Of a stretch of 64,000 nt of DNA, positions 47,122-56,485 are shown one piece after another. Source of the stretch: Mesorhizobium sp. (GTDB taxonomy: Bacteria; Pseudomonadota; Alphaproteobacteria; Rhizobiales; Rhizobiaceae); the NCBI GenBank assembly GCA_004963905.1, contig SUGL01000003.1, positions 1-64,000 of the forward strand, written 5' to 3'. The notes beneath the pieces were generated by a model, which was not told the origin of the DNA, ran no database searches, and saw only the letters and a list, made by a program, of their open reading frames with translations. The position numbers and the translations under genes were made by a program. How positions within the stretch are numbered: the stretch's first letter is position 1; each line of letters starts with the position of its first letter.

Positions 47122-48234
47122 TCAGGCCATGTCCAGATTGATCACCACCGGGCAATGGTCCGAAGCCTTCGGCCTGTCCCACCCGGCGCGCGGGAAACGC
47201 TCGACTTCCTGGCCGGGCGGAAAGATGGTGCGCCAGGGCTGGCCGTTGCGGATGATTTCCGGCACCGCGGTGGCGTTCTTCGCCGCCAGCGCCTTCGACA
47301 GCAGGATATAGTCCAGCTGGCACAGGTGCCGTTCCTCCGGCCCCCGCGTGTGATAAAAGCTCCAGCGATCCATCTCCGGCCGCCGCTCGACCACATTTTC
47401 GCAGAAGCCGCCGGCGGTGAGCACGTTGATCGAGGACTGAACTTCGTCGACCACCTCGAACCGGTAGCCTTCGAAACTGTCGCCTTCGATCTTCACACGC
47501 TGCCGGTAATCGTTCATGTCGCCGCAGATCGCCCAGCGCCTGTCGGCCGCATGGTCCTTGCCGAAACGCTCCTCGATGATGCGGCGCACGGCCTGCGCCT
47601 CGGCCATGCGCAGCGGCATTGTCGCCTCACGGCCGTCGAGCCCGTTGCGCGGCGAGCCCATCGACTTGAAATGCACCAGATAGAGCGTCAGCGGCACGCC
47701 GCCAATCGTCACGTCGATTTCCAGGCAGTCGCGCCGGAAGATGCGCTCGTTGGCCAGGAACCCAAGTGCCGCAAGCTCGGGCGTGAACAGGCCGAATTGC
47801 TCGAACGTGACATAGGCATGGCTGGTCATGCGCACGAACTCGATCGGCTGGCCCTGCGCGGTCTCGCTGCGCATCATCACGGCGACATCGATGCCGCGGG
47901 CATCATTGCCGGCGGTAGTGTATTTCTGGCGATAGCCCTGCCCGATCATCTTGAAGAGATAGCCATATTCGAAGGCCTTCAGCGCCTCGATATTGTCGAC
48001 CTCCTGCATGCAGATGATGTCGGCGCGGGTTGCGGCTATGGCGAGCGCGGTAAGCTGGCGGGTGTCGTCTGACTGGGCGATGGTGCGCGCCTGTTCGAGC
48101 AGCCTGTATTCAGCCTCGTTCTGGATATCGAACAGCGCCAGCGTCCGGTCCTCGTTGAGCTGGTTGCGGTAGCCCGAGAAATCGAACCTGTTCATCAGGT
48201 TCTCGACGTTGAAGGTGGCGAGGCGCAGCGACAT
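47122..48234 (-). CDS. Endonuclease/exonuclease/phosphatase family protein
   Basis: 370 residues from MSLRLATFNVENLMNRFD. The family fold (DNase I, exonuclease III, sphingomyelinase) is shown by ATFNVENL at the N-terminus, DIICMQEVDNIEAL with the catalytic glutamate, WAICGDMNDYRQ with the catalytic D-x-N, and ASDHCPVVINLDM at the C-terminus. It could act on nucleic acid or phosphoesters. The start at 48234 is preferred to one 7 codons earlier because it begins at the conserved domain. Confidence 0.88.
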   Translation of the reverse strand: MSLRLATFNVENLMNRFDFSGYRNQLNEDRTLALFDIQNEAEYRLLEQARTIAQSDDTRQLTALAIAATRADIICMQEVDNIEALKAFEYGYLFKMIGQGYRQKYTTAGNDARGIDVAVMMRSETAQGQPIEFVRMTSHAYVTFEQFGLFTPELAALGFLANERIFRRDCLEIDVTIGGVPLTLYLVHFKSMGSPRNGLDGREATMPLRMAEAQAVRRIIEERFGKDHAADRRWAICGDMNDYRQRVKIEGDSFEGYRFEVVDEVQSSINVLTAGGFCENVVERRPEMDRWSFYHTRGPEERHLCQLDYILLSKALAAKNATAVPEIIRNGQPWRTIFPPGQEVERFPRAGWDRPKASDHCPVVINLDMA

Positions 48235-48400
48235 GGCCGAGACCTTTGCCCGCAAGCGGGGGTGAAAACAAGAGCCACGCGATACCCGTCATGGTTGACG
48301 GAACCTTTCCGTTCATCCTCCGTTCAGACGAAAAGTCCCATCAATAGGCTTCTTCCCGGGGTGTTTCTGGGCGTGGGGCCTTTACTCCTTGGAGAGTGAA

Positions 48401-48973
48401 ATGAAACCGCTCTTGTCTTCTCTCGGCTCTGGGCTGATGGCCCTGAGCCTCATGGCGGGCCTGACCGCGCCGTCGATCGCCGGCCCGATCCTGCAGCCCG
48501 ATCTGTCGACGGCTACCGGCACGGCGGCGCCTGCGGTCATACCTATCCGCGACAGCTGGGCCGGCGGCAACAACTACTCGCCGCAGATGTATGACTGGCG
48601 CTGGCGGCGCGGCGGCGACTTCAGATGGCGCGGCGGTGATTTCCGCGGCCGTCATTTCTCCCGCAACTGGGACGGTGGTGGATGGGATGGCGGCGACTGG
48701 CGTTGGCGGCATCGCCATCATCGGCATTTCCGCAGTGGCGACGCGGCCCTTTTGGGACTCGGCCTCGGCTTGGGTTTAGGCGCCCTCGCCTACGACAACT
48801 ATTATGATCCCTATCCGCGCTACTACCAGCCGCGGCGCATCTACCGGACGGAGCGGCTCTCGAGAGCACATGTCCAATGGTGCTACGACCGCTACCGGTC
48901 CTATCGCGCCTGGGACAACACGTTCCAGCCTAATTACGGCCCGCGTCGGCAGTGCATTTCGCCCTATATCTGA
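48401..48973 (+). CDS. BA14K family secreted protein
   Basis: 190 residues. A signal peptide (about 1-27) is followed by a region rich in Gly, Trp, Arg and His (about 65-110, [18 protein letters not shown]) and a hydrophobic glycine stretch ([12 protein letters not shown]). The C-terminal BA14K domain ([19 protein letters not shown], then [10 protein letters not shown]) matches the Brucella immunoreactive 14-kDa protein family, which is restricted to Rhizobiales and has lectin-like reports. GGAGAG precedes the ATG by 4 bases. A good terminator follows. Confidence 0.9.
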   Translation: MKPLLSSLGSGLMALSLMAGLTAPSIAGPILQPDLSTATGTAAPAVIPIRDSWAGGNNYSPQMYDWRWRRGGDFRWRGGDFRGRHFSRNWDGGGWDGGDWRWRHRHHRHFRSGDAALLGLGLGLGLGALAYDNYYDPYPRYYQPRRIYRTERLSRAHVQWCYDRYRSYRAWDNTFQPNYGPRRQCISPYI

Positions 48974-48993
48974 TCCCGTCTACAGCAAGAATG

Positions 48994-49026
48994 AAACGGC
49001 GCCCCATCGCGGCGCCGTTTCTGTTT
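48994..49026 (+). terminator. Rho-independent terminator of the BA14K gene
   Basis: AAACGGCGCC (48994-49003) and GGCGCCGTTT (49011-49020) form a perfect 10-base stem with a 7-base loop, followed by CTGTTT. It begins 21 bases after the stop codon. Confidence 0.8.
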
Positions 49027-49152
49027 CCGGCAAAAAAGAAATCGGCGGTGGAGGCAATAACCCTAAATTTAGCAAGGGCGTCTATCAGTGGTGCCGGTGC
49101 CCCCCCCACATGACGATCGCCGTATCGCGATTCGCTAGGATCGTGCCGTCCC

Positions 49153-49437
49153 ATGGCTGAGAACGAGTTGAGAGGCAAGCACAGGCAACGCGTGCTGAAA
49201 GGCGCGGCGATCCTGACTGGCATCAATAATTCTGAGGTCAAGTGCACCGTGCGCAACATGCATCCCAGCGGCGCAGAATTGAAGGTGCCGATCGAGGCGC
49301 GCGTGCCGGACGAATTCCTGCTCTACGTGCCGACCGACGGCATCGGCTACAAGGCGATCGTCCGCTGGCGCCGCGAGGACCGCATCGGCGTCGAGTTCAA
49401 CGGCACGGAACCGAAGCCGCATTGGCACTATGGGTGA
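49153..49437 (+). CDS. Single-domain PilZ protein
   Basis: 94 residues. HRQRVLKGAAI (about 10-20) and RNMHPSGAELKV (about 34-45) correspond to the RxxxR and D/N-x-S-x-x-G c-di-GMP-binding motifs of PilZ domains, the second in a variant form (NMHPSG). Likely a cytoplasmic c-di-GMP sensor or a degenerate PilZ. It is convergent with a second PilZ gene, with only 18 bases between the stops. Confidence 0.8.
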   Translation: MAENELRGKHRQRVLKGAAILTGINNSEVKCTVRNMHPSGAELKVPIEARVPDEFLLYVPTDGIGYKAIVRWRREDRIGVEFNGTEPKPHWHYG

Positions 49438-49455
49438 GGCGCGGAGCGCGCCTTC

Positions 49456-49728
49456 TCAATCGACGAATTGAACGCCGACCAGTCTCGTCGAGCGCCAGCG
49501 CACGAGCGCGGCACGCCTGGCGCCATTGACCACCAGTTCGAAACCGGGCGGTACGCCGGTCGCATCGCCGAAGCGCAGTTGCGCGCCATGTTCGGATTCG
49601 TTGCGCACGAATCCTTCCACCGCGCCGAAGCCTCCGTTGAAACGCAACGTCGCGCCCCTGAGCACACGCCTGCGCCGCTCCATCCGGCGTTCGCCAGAAA
49701 ATGCAGCGCCACTATCCGTCGTTTCCAT
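49456..49728 (-). CDS. Single-domain PilZ protein, convergent with the first
   Basis: 90 residues. ERRRRVLRGATLRF (about 17-30) gives the arginine motif and RNESEHGAQLRF (about 42-53) a good N-x-S-x-x-G motif, so c-di-GMP binding is plausible. The C-terminal AALVRWRSTRLVGVQF matches the RWR...IGVEF ending of the neighbour, so the two are paralogues from an old inverted duplication. Confidence 0.8.
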   Translation of the reverse strand: METTDSGAAFSGERRMERRRRVLRGATLRFNGGFGAVEGFVRNESEHGAQLRFGDATGVPPGFELVVNGARRAALVRWRSTRLVGVQFVD

Positions 49729-49813
49729 CGCCAGTCTCCCACAAACTGTTCTGGCTCGTGCGAAGCGAATTGTGTGCCAGCGTGGTCGTATCGGAATGAA
49801 ACAGTCGGGCGCG

Positions 49814-49843
49814 AAAAAAGCCGGTGGATCACTCCGCCGGCTT
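49814..49843 (-). terminator. Rho-independent terminator of ilvC
   Basis: On the minus strand AAGCCGG (49843-49837) pairs with CCGGCTT (49824-49818), followed by a run of six T residues. It lies about 20 bases past the ilvC stop. Confidence 0.82.
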
Positions 49844-49863
49844 CTCTAACCAACTATCTCGAA

Positions 49864-50959
<1,096 letters not shown>

Positions 50960-50974
50960 CAATCTCTTTGATTT

Positions 50975-51024
50975 GGAGCCGGATTCAGATTTCAGGTCGA
51001 CTTGACCTGAAATCATCCGGCTCC
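50975..51024. repeat. 50-base palindrome at the 3' end of the TetR gene
   Basis: Outer arms GGAGCCGGAT (50975-50984) and ATCCGGCTCC (51015-51024), inner arms GATTTCAGGTC (50988-50998) and GACCTGAAATC (51004-51014). The TetR stop codon (51013-51015) lies inside it, so the last residues of that protein come from the repeat. It probably also ends the TetR transcript. Confidence 0.85.
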
Positions 51025-51690
51025 GGGGCCTTGCGGCCGGTTGTTTGCTCTCCTGGTCTTCGACCCGTGGAGAGCGAGAAACTGCTGTGTCGCGCGGGCG
51101 GCGTCGTCGCCGATTGCCGCTTCGGTCAATTGCAGCCGGTCGCCGAGCAGAAGCCGGATCTGCACGTCGCGGGCGACCAGCCCGAAAAAGGTCCGGAACG
51201 CCGTCTCTGCATCGTCGAAGTCGAGCAGCCCGGCCTCGCGTCCCGCCTCCAGCACGGGCTTCAGGCGTCTGGCCAGCGCGAAACGCCCATTCTGTAGCAC
51301 GATCGCGCCAAGGTCATCTTTCCCCGAACCGGCATGACCGACCGCGACGCGATTGAGCGCGACAGACGTATCGCTGGAAATCACCCTCAGCCAGTCGGAG
51401 GCGAAGCGTTCGAGACTTGCCGTCAGCGAGGCAAGGTCGAGGCCCTTGCGATCGACAAGCGCCACGCGCACCTTCGAAGCCTGCCATTGCACCGTCGCCG
51501 TCAGCAGCCCGTCGCGGTCGCCGAACCATTTGTAGAGCGTTTCCTTGGAGCAACTTGCCCGCCGCGCCACCGCTGTCATGGTCAGGTTGTCGCCCTCCTC
51601 GACAAGCAGGCGCAGCGCCGCGTCCAGAACGGCTTGCTGCCGTTCGGTGAGCGCTTCGCTGTTGTCGATGTCTGGCACGCTGTGCAACAC
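51013..51690 (-). CDS. TetR family transcriptional regulator
   Basis: 225 residues. The N-terminal helix-turn-helix (LTMTAVARRASCSKETLYKWFGDRDGLL, about 36-63, given in parts) is typical; the C-terminal ligand domain is not assigned. It is divergent from a DUF1772 membrane protein gene with a palindromic operator candidate between them, so it probably represses that gene and itself. Its last few residues (PQGPGAG) come from an intergenic palindrome that supplies the stop codon. Confidence 0.9.
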   Translation of the reverse strand: MLHSVPDIDNSEALTERQQAVLDAALRLLVEEGDNLTMTAVARRASCSKETLYKWFGDRDGLLTATVQWQASKVRVALVDRKGLDLASLTASLERFASDWLRVISSDTSVALNRVAVGHAGSGKDDLGAIVLQNGRFALARRLKPVLEAGREAGLLDFDDAETAFRTFFGLVARDVQIRLLLGDRLQLTEAAIGDDAARATQQFLALHGSKTRRANNRPQGPGAG

Positions 51691-51715
51691 GCTTCCCTCG
51701 GATCCTCCACCGCCA

Positions 51716-51738
51716 CGTAAGGCGTACCGTACGTTACG
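51716..51738. promoter_or_regulatory. Candidate TetR operator
   Basis: CGTAA-N13-TTACG with an inner near-palindrome CGTACCGTACG, in the 126-base gap between the divergent TetR and DUF1772 genes. Position and symmetry fit a TetR-family site. Confidence 0.5.
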
Positions 51739-51816
51739 GTTCGGCTTCTATGCCGTATTGCCGGCAGCCATGCAAGCGCTATTTTCCGCCGATGGCTTCT
51801 CTTGCCGGAGGACAGG

Positions 51817-52251
51817 ATGCTGACCGGTCTGCTTGCCTTGGCCGTGGCTGCCGCCTTCACGGGCGCCGCAATCTATGTCAGCGTCGCTGAGCAGCCGGCG
51901 CGACTGGCCTTGGACGACAAGGCGTTGCTGGGGGAATGGCAGCCTTCCTACAAGCGCGGCGCCGCCATGCAGGCCTCCATCGCCGTAGTCGCCTGCGCAC
52001 TCGGGCTGATTGCCTGGTGGCAAACCGGCGTGGCTGGCTTTCTGGCCGGCGCGGTGGCGATCATCCTGCCCTGGCCATGGACGCTGCTGGTGATGATGCC
52101 GACCAACCGCTTGCTGGGAGCGATGAAGGTCGAGGCCGACAATCCGCAGGCAAGATCGATGATCGTCAAATGGGGCAAGATGCATCTGGTCCGCGTCGCG
52201 CTTGGCGAGCTGGCGACGATCGCGTTTGTTTGGGCCTCGCATCCGTCCTGA
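51817..52251 (+). CDS. DUF1772 family membrane protein
   Basis: 144 residues with four hydrophobic helices (about 2-24, 50-70, 75-95, 120-140). DUF1772 proteins (anthrone oxygenase-like fold) are small membrane proteins of mostly unknown function. The ATG at 51817 has GGAGGA just upstream. It is controlled most likely by the divergent TetR regulator. Confidence 0.82.
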   Translation: MLTGLLALAVAAAFTGAAIYVSVAEQPARLALDDKALLGEWQPSYKRGAAMQASIAVVACALGLIAWWQTGVAGFLAGAVAIILPWPWTLLVMMPTNRLLGAMKVEADNPQARSMIVKWGKMHLVRVALGELATIAFVWASHPS

Positions 52252-52272
52252 AAGCCCGGTCGGGCGGCGCTG

Positions 52273-52728
52273 TCATTCCGTGATTGGCGGATCGCGCAGC
52301 CGGCCGAGCAAACCAGCCAGCATTGCTAGCTCCTTGGCCGAAAGCTTGTCGCCCATTAGCTCCGATATGGCTTTTCCGTAGACTGTCCAGATGCGGCGGC
52401 GCGTCTCGCGCCCCGCCGGCGTGATGCGCACGGTCTGGCCGCGGCCATCGTCCGAGACGCGCAGCTTTTCCACCAGGCCATCCGCTTCCAGCCGGGCGAG
52501 CAGCCGCGAGACGTTGTACTGCGCCAGCAAAACCCGATCGATCAGCTCGAAAGGCCGCAAGCCGCCCTCGCCCGCCTCGGCAAGCTCGTGCAGCACGTCG
52601 TACCAGGCGAGCGGCGGCAGGCCGCCGGCTTTCAGCGCGTCCTCCGTCTTTTCGACCAACTGACGCGACACGCGCATAAGGCGGCCCCAGGCTTTGATGG
52701 CTTCGGGCGCAGGAGATTTTCTCGTCAT
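52273..52728 (-). CDS. MarR family transcriptional regulator
   Basis: 151 residues with a winged helix (RVLLAQYNVSRLLARLEADGLVEKLRVSDDGRGQ, about 65-98, in parts). MarR proteins usually repress stress or catabolic genes and release DNA on binding small phenolic or oxidant ligands. It is divergent from the Rieske and glutathione transferase genes; three copies of one operator lie in the gap. Confidence 0.92.
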   Translation of the reverse strand: MTRKSPAPEAIKAWGRLMRVSRQLVEKTEDALKAGGLPPLAWYDVLHELAEAGEGGLRPFELIDRVLLAQYNVSRLLARLEADGLVEKLRVSDDGRGQTVRITPAGRETRRRIWTVYGKAISELMGDKLSAKELAMLAGLLGRLRDPPITE

Positions 52729-52747
52729 CGAGAGACTTTATTCGATA

Positions 52748-52808
52748 GATGCAATTGCATCAAGCTTGACGATCGATGCAGATGCATCCATATAGATGCA
52801 ATTGCATC
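52748..52808. promoter_or_regulatory. Three MarR operator copies over a sigma-70 promoter
   Basis: GATGCA-N2-TGCATC occurs at 52748-52761, 52775-52788 and 52795-52808. The rhizobial-type promoter CTTGAC (52765-52770) with CCATAT (52788-52793, spacing 17) or CATATA (spacing 18) reads toward the Rieske gene. One operator lies just before the -35, one fills the spacer, and one covers the likely start. Binding would block RNA polymerase; the first copy could also block marR. Confidence 0.82.
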
Positions 52809-52824
52809 GACAAGGAGAACTCCG

Positions 52825-53130
52825 ATGAAACATGAAATCTGTAAAGTGGCCGATGTCCCGCAAACCGGCAGCATAGTCGTGCCCTTCTTCGGCCGTGAGA
52901 TCCATGTCTGGCGCAGCGGAGAGCGCATCCGCGCCGCGGCCAATGCCTGCCTGCATTTCGGCGGACCGCTCGACTGCAAGGACGGCGCCTTCGTCTGCCA
53001 ATGGCACGGCGCGAAATTCGACATGGAAAGCGGCGAGCGCCTCGAAGGCCCGGCGCCGAAGGGCTCGCGCCTGATGTTCCTGTCGACCCGCGTCGAGGAC
53101 GGTGCGCTGAACTATGTCTGGGGAGAGTGA
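52825..53130 (+). CDS. Small Rieske [2Fe-2S] protein
   Basis: 101 residues, a single Rieske domain. The cluster ligands C42 and H44 (CLHFGG) and C58 and H61 (CQWH) are in the C-x-H ... C-x2-H pattern. It is probably an electron-transfer ferredoxin or a regulatory subunit and not a full oxygenase. The ATG has AAGGAG about 7 bases upstream. Its stop is one base before the glutathione transferase ATG, so the two are coupled. Confidence 0.9.
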   Translation: MKHEICKVADVPQTGSIVVPFFGREIHVWRSGERIRAAANACLHFGGPLDCKDGAFVCQWHGAKFDMESGERLEGPAPKGSRLMFLSTRVEDGALNYVWGE

Positions 53131-53131
53131 G

Positions 53132-53851
53132 ATGACCGCAAGGCTCACCCTCGTCAGCCATCACCTTTGTCCCTACGTCCAGCGCGCGGCGATTGCGCTC
53201 GCCGAGAAAGGCGTGCCGTTCGAACGGATCAATGTCGACCTCTCGAACAAGCCCGACTGGTTCAAGGCCATCTCGCCGCTCGGCAAGGTGCCGCTGCTCC
53301 GCGTTCGACACGGCGGCGGGGAAGAGGTTATTTTCGAATCCGCCGTCATCCTCGAATTCCTCGAGGAGACCGAGACCAATCCGCTGCATCCGGCCGATCC
53401 GCTCATGCGGGCGCGGCACCGCGCCTGGATCGAATTCGGCTCGGCCATTCTCAATGCGATCGGCCGCTTCTATTCCGCTGCCGATGAGGCCGCTTTTTCC
53501 CATGAAAGCAAGGCTCTGGCGCAAATGTTTGCCCGCGTGGAGGCGGAACTGTCGCAAAGGCGGAGCGGTCCGTGGTTCGCCGGCGACCGCTTCTCGCTGG
53601 TCGATGCCGTCTACGGGCCGATTTTCCGCTATTTCGACACGTTCGACCGTATCGACGATTTCGGCATTCTCGACGGCAAGCCTCTGATCCACGCCTGGCG
53701 CGAGGCCTTGAGCAAGCGGCAATCGGTCAAGGAAGCGGTCGGTGCCGACTATCCGCGGCGGCTGCACGCCTTCCTGCGGGCAAAGGGATCCTATCTGTCC
53801 GAGACCATCCTGCTGCAGGCCGTTGAAACCCCGCAAGCCCGGTCGGCCTGA
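53132..53851 (+). CDS. Glutathione S-transferase family protein
   Basis: 239 residues. The thioredoxin-like N-terminal domain contains CPYVQR (C13), as in cysteine-type GSTs (omega, beta and related classes), then the cis-proline site KVPLLRV (about 51-57) and ESAVILEFLEE. The C-terminal helical domain has FSLVDAVYGPIFRY with the conserved N-capping aspartate. Likely substrate: an electrophile or quinone. The start at 53132 is chosen over one 6 codons earlier because GGAGA precedes it and it begins the domain. Confidence 0.88.
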   Translation: MTARLTLVSHHLCPYVQRAAIALAEKGVPFERINVDLSNKPDWFKAISPLGKVPLLRVRHGGGEEVIFESAVILEFLEETETNPLHPADPLMRARHRAWIEFGSAILNAIGRFYSAADEAAFSHESKALAQMFARVEAELSQRRSGPWFAGDRFSLVDAVYGPIFRYFDTFDRIDDFGILDGKPLIHAWREALSKRQSVKEAVGADYPRRLHAFLRAKGSYLSETILLQAVETPQARSA

Positions 53852-53902
53852 ACGGGTCGATAACCGCTGGCGTTTTGACGCCTGTCGCCGATTGCGGATA
53901 TC

Positions 53903-54325
53903 TCAGGCGTGCGCGGCATCGAATGCGGCGCGCGCATCGCGCACGGCATCGTGGTTGCGTTCGGCCCATTGGATGAGCATCTCCAACGGCGCGAACATCG
54001 AGCGGCCGAGATCGGTGAGGCTGTACTCGACGCTCGGCGGCTTGGTCGGAAACACCTCGCGATGCACATAGCCGTCGCGCTGCAGCTCGTAGAGCGTCTG
54101 GGTGAGCATACGCTGTGAGATGTCGGGCACAAGGCGGCGCAGCTCCCCGAACCGGTAAGGCTTCTCGGCCAGGGCCATGACCAGCAGCGAGCTCCATTTG
54201 CCGCTGATGCCCTGGATGACGTCGCGGACCGGACAGTCGGCGAAATTGCCGCCGTTCGTCATGGCCTTATAGACCTCGAGCTTGGCTTTCAGATTGAAGA
54301 TCTTGCTGTCCATCGCGGCATCCAT
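53903..54325 (-). CDS. HxlR family transcriptional regulator
   Basis: About 140 residues. The DUF24/HxlR winged helix begins with NFADCPVRDVIQGISGKWSSLLV; the cysteine in ADCPV is the redox-sensing position in QorR/HypR-type members. RRLVPDISQRMLTQTLYELQRDGYVHREVFPT follows the family. The exact start is uncertain (54325 or 54313; neither has a clear ribosome site). It is divergent from the NmrA-type reductase, the classical QorR-qorB layout. Confidence 0.88.
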   Translation of the reverse strand: MDAAMDSKIFNLKAKLEVYKAMTNGGNFADCPVRDVIQGISGKWSSLLVMALAEKPYRFGELRRLVPDISQRMLTQTLYELQRDGYVHREVFPTKPPSVEYSLTDLGRSMFAPLEMLIQWAERNHDAVRDARAAFDAAHA

Positions 54326-54421
54326 TGGTCGAGGCGGCGGCCGGCCACTGGTTCCCTGGCTGTGCCTACCTCCCGAAAAACTGCCTTCTTTACGGCCCTG
54401 GGTCAATTCCTATTTTAGCGC

Positions 54422-54440
54422 TGGTCTCTTTTTGAGACCA
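54422..54440. promoter_or_regulatory. Candidate HxlR operator
   Basis: TGGTCTC-N5-GAGACCA, a perfect 7-base inverted repeat, 42 bases before the start of the reductase gene and in the gap to HxlR. Could bind the regulator; a terminator is unlikely because no transcript ends here. Confidence 0.5.
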
Positions 54441-54482
54441 TCAACAGCACCCGCCGCTCGGCGCTATTTCAGGAAACCTCCC

Positions 54483-55376
54483 ATGACCGAAACCCTCCTC
54501 GTCACCGGCGCTTCGGGCCATCTAGGCCGCGCCGTGATCAATCATCTGCTGGATGCGCAGAAGGTCGCGCCGGCGAACATCATCGCCACCACGCGCAACC
54601 CCGAAAACCTCGCCGACCTCGCGGCTCGCGGCGTCACCGTCAGGGCGGCCGATTTCGACGATCCGGCATCGCTCGAGAACGCGTTCAAAGGCGCCGACCG
54701 GGTGCTGATCGTCTCGACCGGCGACCTCGACCTGAAGAGCGACCGGCGCCTGAAGCAGCATCAGGCGGCGGTCGCCGCGGCCAAGGCGGCCGGCGTTTCG
54801 CACCTGCTCTACACCTCGATGCCAAATCCCGAGCCCGTCTCGCCGGTGCTGTTTGCCGGCGATCATTACGGCACCGAGCAGGCAATCAAGGCGAGCGGGA
54901 TTCCCTACACTATCTTCCGCAACGGCTGGTATCAGGAGAACCTGTTCCTGGCGCTGCCGCACGCCATTGCGTCCGGCAAGTGGTACACTTCGGCCGCCGA
55001 TGGCCGCATCGCCCATGGCGCGCGCGACGACATGGCGGCTGCTATCGCCGCCAGTCTCGCCTCCGGCTCGAAGGAGAGCGCCACCTACACGCTGACAGGT
55101 CCGCAGGCCCACACGGTCGACGAGATCGCCGCCCTGGTGAGCGAAGTCACCGGCAAGCCGCTCGAAGTCATCCAGGTGCCGGATGAGGCGCTGACCGAAG
55201 GTGTCAAGGCGGCGGGCATTCCGGAGGATTTCGCCCGCATCATCGTGTCGTTCGACGCCAATACCCGCTCTGGCCGTATCGGCATGGTGACCGACACGGT
55301 CGAGACGCTGTCGGGTCGTAAGTCGCAAACACTGAAGCAGTTCCTGGAAGCGAACAAGGCCGCCCTGCTCGGCTGA
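54483..55376 (+). CDS. NmrA/QorB-type NAD(P)H-dependent oxidoreductase
   Basis: 297 residues from MTETLLVTGASGHLGRAV. The GASGHLG nucleotide-binding motif is at 8-14, and NGWYQENLFLALPHAIASGKWY and VSEVTGKPLEVIQVP match the YtfG/QorB (NADPH:quinone reductase 2) group. Such enzymes reduce quinones or sense NADPH. It is divergent from HxlR, a usual partner. Confidence 0.85.
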   Translation: MTETLLVTGASGHLGRAVINHLLDAQKVAPANIIATTRNPENLADLAARGVTVRAADFDDPASLENAFKGADRVLIVSTGDLDLKSDRRLKQHQAAVAAAKAAGVSHLLYTSMPNPEPVSPVLFAGDHYGTEQAIKASGIPYTIFRNGWYQENLFLALPHAIASGKWYTSAADGRIAHGARDDMAAAIAASLASGSKESATYTLTGPQAHTVDEIAALVSEVTGKPLEVIQVPDEALTEGVKAAGIPEDFARIIVSFDANTRSGRIGMVTDTVETLSGRKSQTLKQFLEANKAALLG

Positions 55377-55411
55377 AATCGGCGCGCCTTGGACATCCCG
55401 CCCAGGGCGCG

Positions 55412-56452
55412 CTATTTCGCCTTTTTGAGCAGCCCGAGCCGGATCAGGCTTTCGCCGGTAGCGACCAGCGCGTCTTCGCGCGATCGCGGCGCCCAGCCGA
55501 GCATACGCATCGCCTTCGTGCCTGTGGCATTCTTCGCCTTGCCGAGTTCCGTCACGATCTGGGCCGCCTGCCCGTCGAATAGCCCGACGAACCTCACCAG
55601 CCAGTCGGGCAGCACTCGCGTGGTAACGCGCGCCGCCGCATTGCCCAGCCGCGCTTTCAGCGTCTGCGCGATTTCCAGCGTCGTCATGAAATCGCCACTG
55701 ATGGCCAGGAACCGCTGGCTCTTGGCAGCAGGATTGGTCATGGCTCGGAGATGCAAATCCGCCACGTCCCGCACATCGACGACGCCGAACACCATGCGCG
55801 GCAGACCCGGCATCTCGCCATCCATCAGGCGCCTTATGAAGTCGGTCGAGGTCGAATGGTCCGGGCCCAGGACCGGCCCGAAAATCCCGACCGGATTGAC
55901 GACGGCCAGCTCCAATGCTCCGCCTTCGCGGCCAACGAAGTCCCAGGCAGCCCGCTCGGCAAGCGTCTTCGACTTCACATAGGCGCTCACCTGCTCCGAA
56001 AGATCGGTCCAGTTCTCCTCCGTGAACGGGCGGCCTGGAACTGGCGTCTGGCCATAGCCAATGGCGGCGAAGGACGAGGTTAGCACCACCCGCTTCACCT
56101 TCGCGTCGCGCGCGGCCCGCAGCACGCGCAGCGCTCCTTCACGCGCCGGAACGATCAGTTCGCCTTCGTGCTTGGGCACGCCGGGCGGGAAAGGCGAAGC
56201 CACGTGAAGGATATGGTCGCAGCCGGCGACCGCTTCCGGCCAGCCTGCGTCGGTTATGAGATCGGCATGGGCGAAGGAAAGCGCGTCACCGGGCTCGGCG
56301 CCGCCGACCTTCAGCATCGCGAGAACATCGGCTTCGCGCCTGGCGGAGCGGACGGTGGTGCGAACCCGGTAACCTGCCTGCAAAAGCGCCAGAATGCAGT
56401 GAGCGCCGAGGAAGCCGGAACCGCCGGTGACGAGCACCAATTCGCCGCTCAT
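55412..56452 (-). CDS. Extended SDR/NAD-dependent epimerase family (aldehyde or dihydroflavonol reductase-like)
   Basis: 346 residues. N-terminal TGGSGFLGAHCILALLQAGYRVRTTVRS (about 8-35, in parts) with G-x2-G-x2-G, the active-site YVKSKTLAERAAW (Y-x3-K, about residue 158) and HVASPF typical of DFR-like aldehyde reductases. Substrate unknown. It is on its own; the gap to kup upstream holds a palindromic repeat. Confidence 0.86.
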   Translation of the reverse strand: MSGELVLVTGGSGFLGAHCILALLQAGYRVRTTVRSARREADVLAMLKVGGAEPGDALSFAHADLITDAGWPEAVAGCDHILHVASPFPPGVPKHEGELIVPAREGALRVLRAARDAKVKRVVLTSSFAAIGYGQTPVPGRPFTEENWTDLSEQVSAYVKSKTLAERAAWDFVGREGGALELAVVNPVGIFGPVLGPDHSTSTDFIRRLMDGEMPGLPRMVFGVVDVRDVADLHLRAMTNPAAKSQRFLAISGDFMTTLEIAQTLKARLGNAAARVTTRVLPDWLVRFVGLFDGQAAQIVTELGKAKNATGTKAMRMLGWAPRSREDALVATGESLIRLGLLKKAK

Positions 56453-56485
56453 GCCCGCCTCCGGTCACTCTATGCGTTGCAGCCC

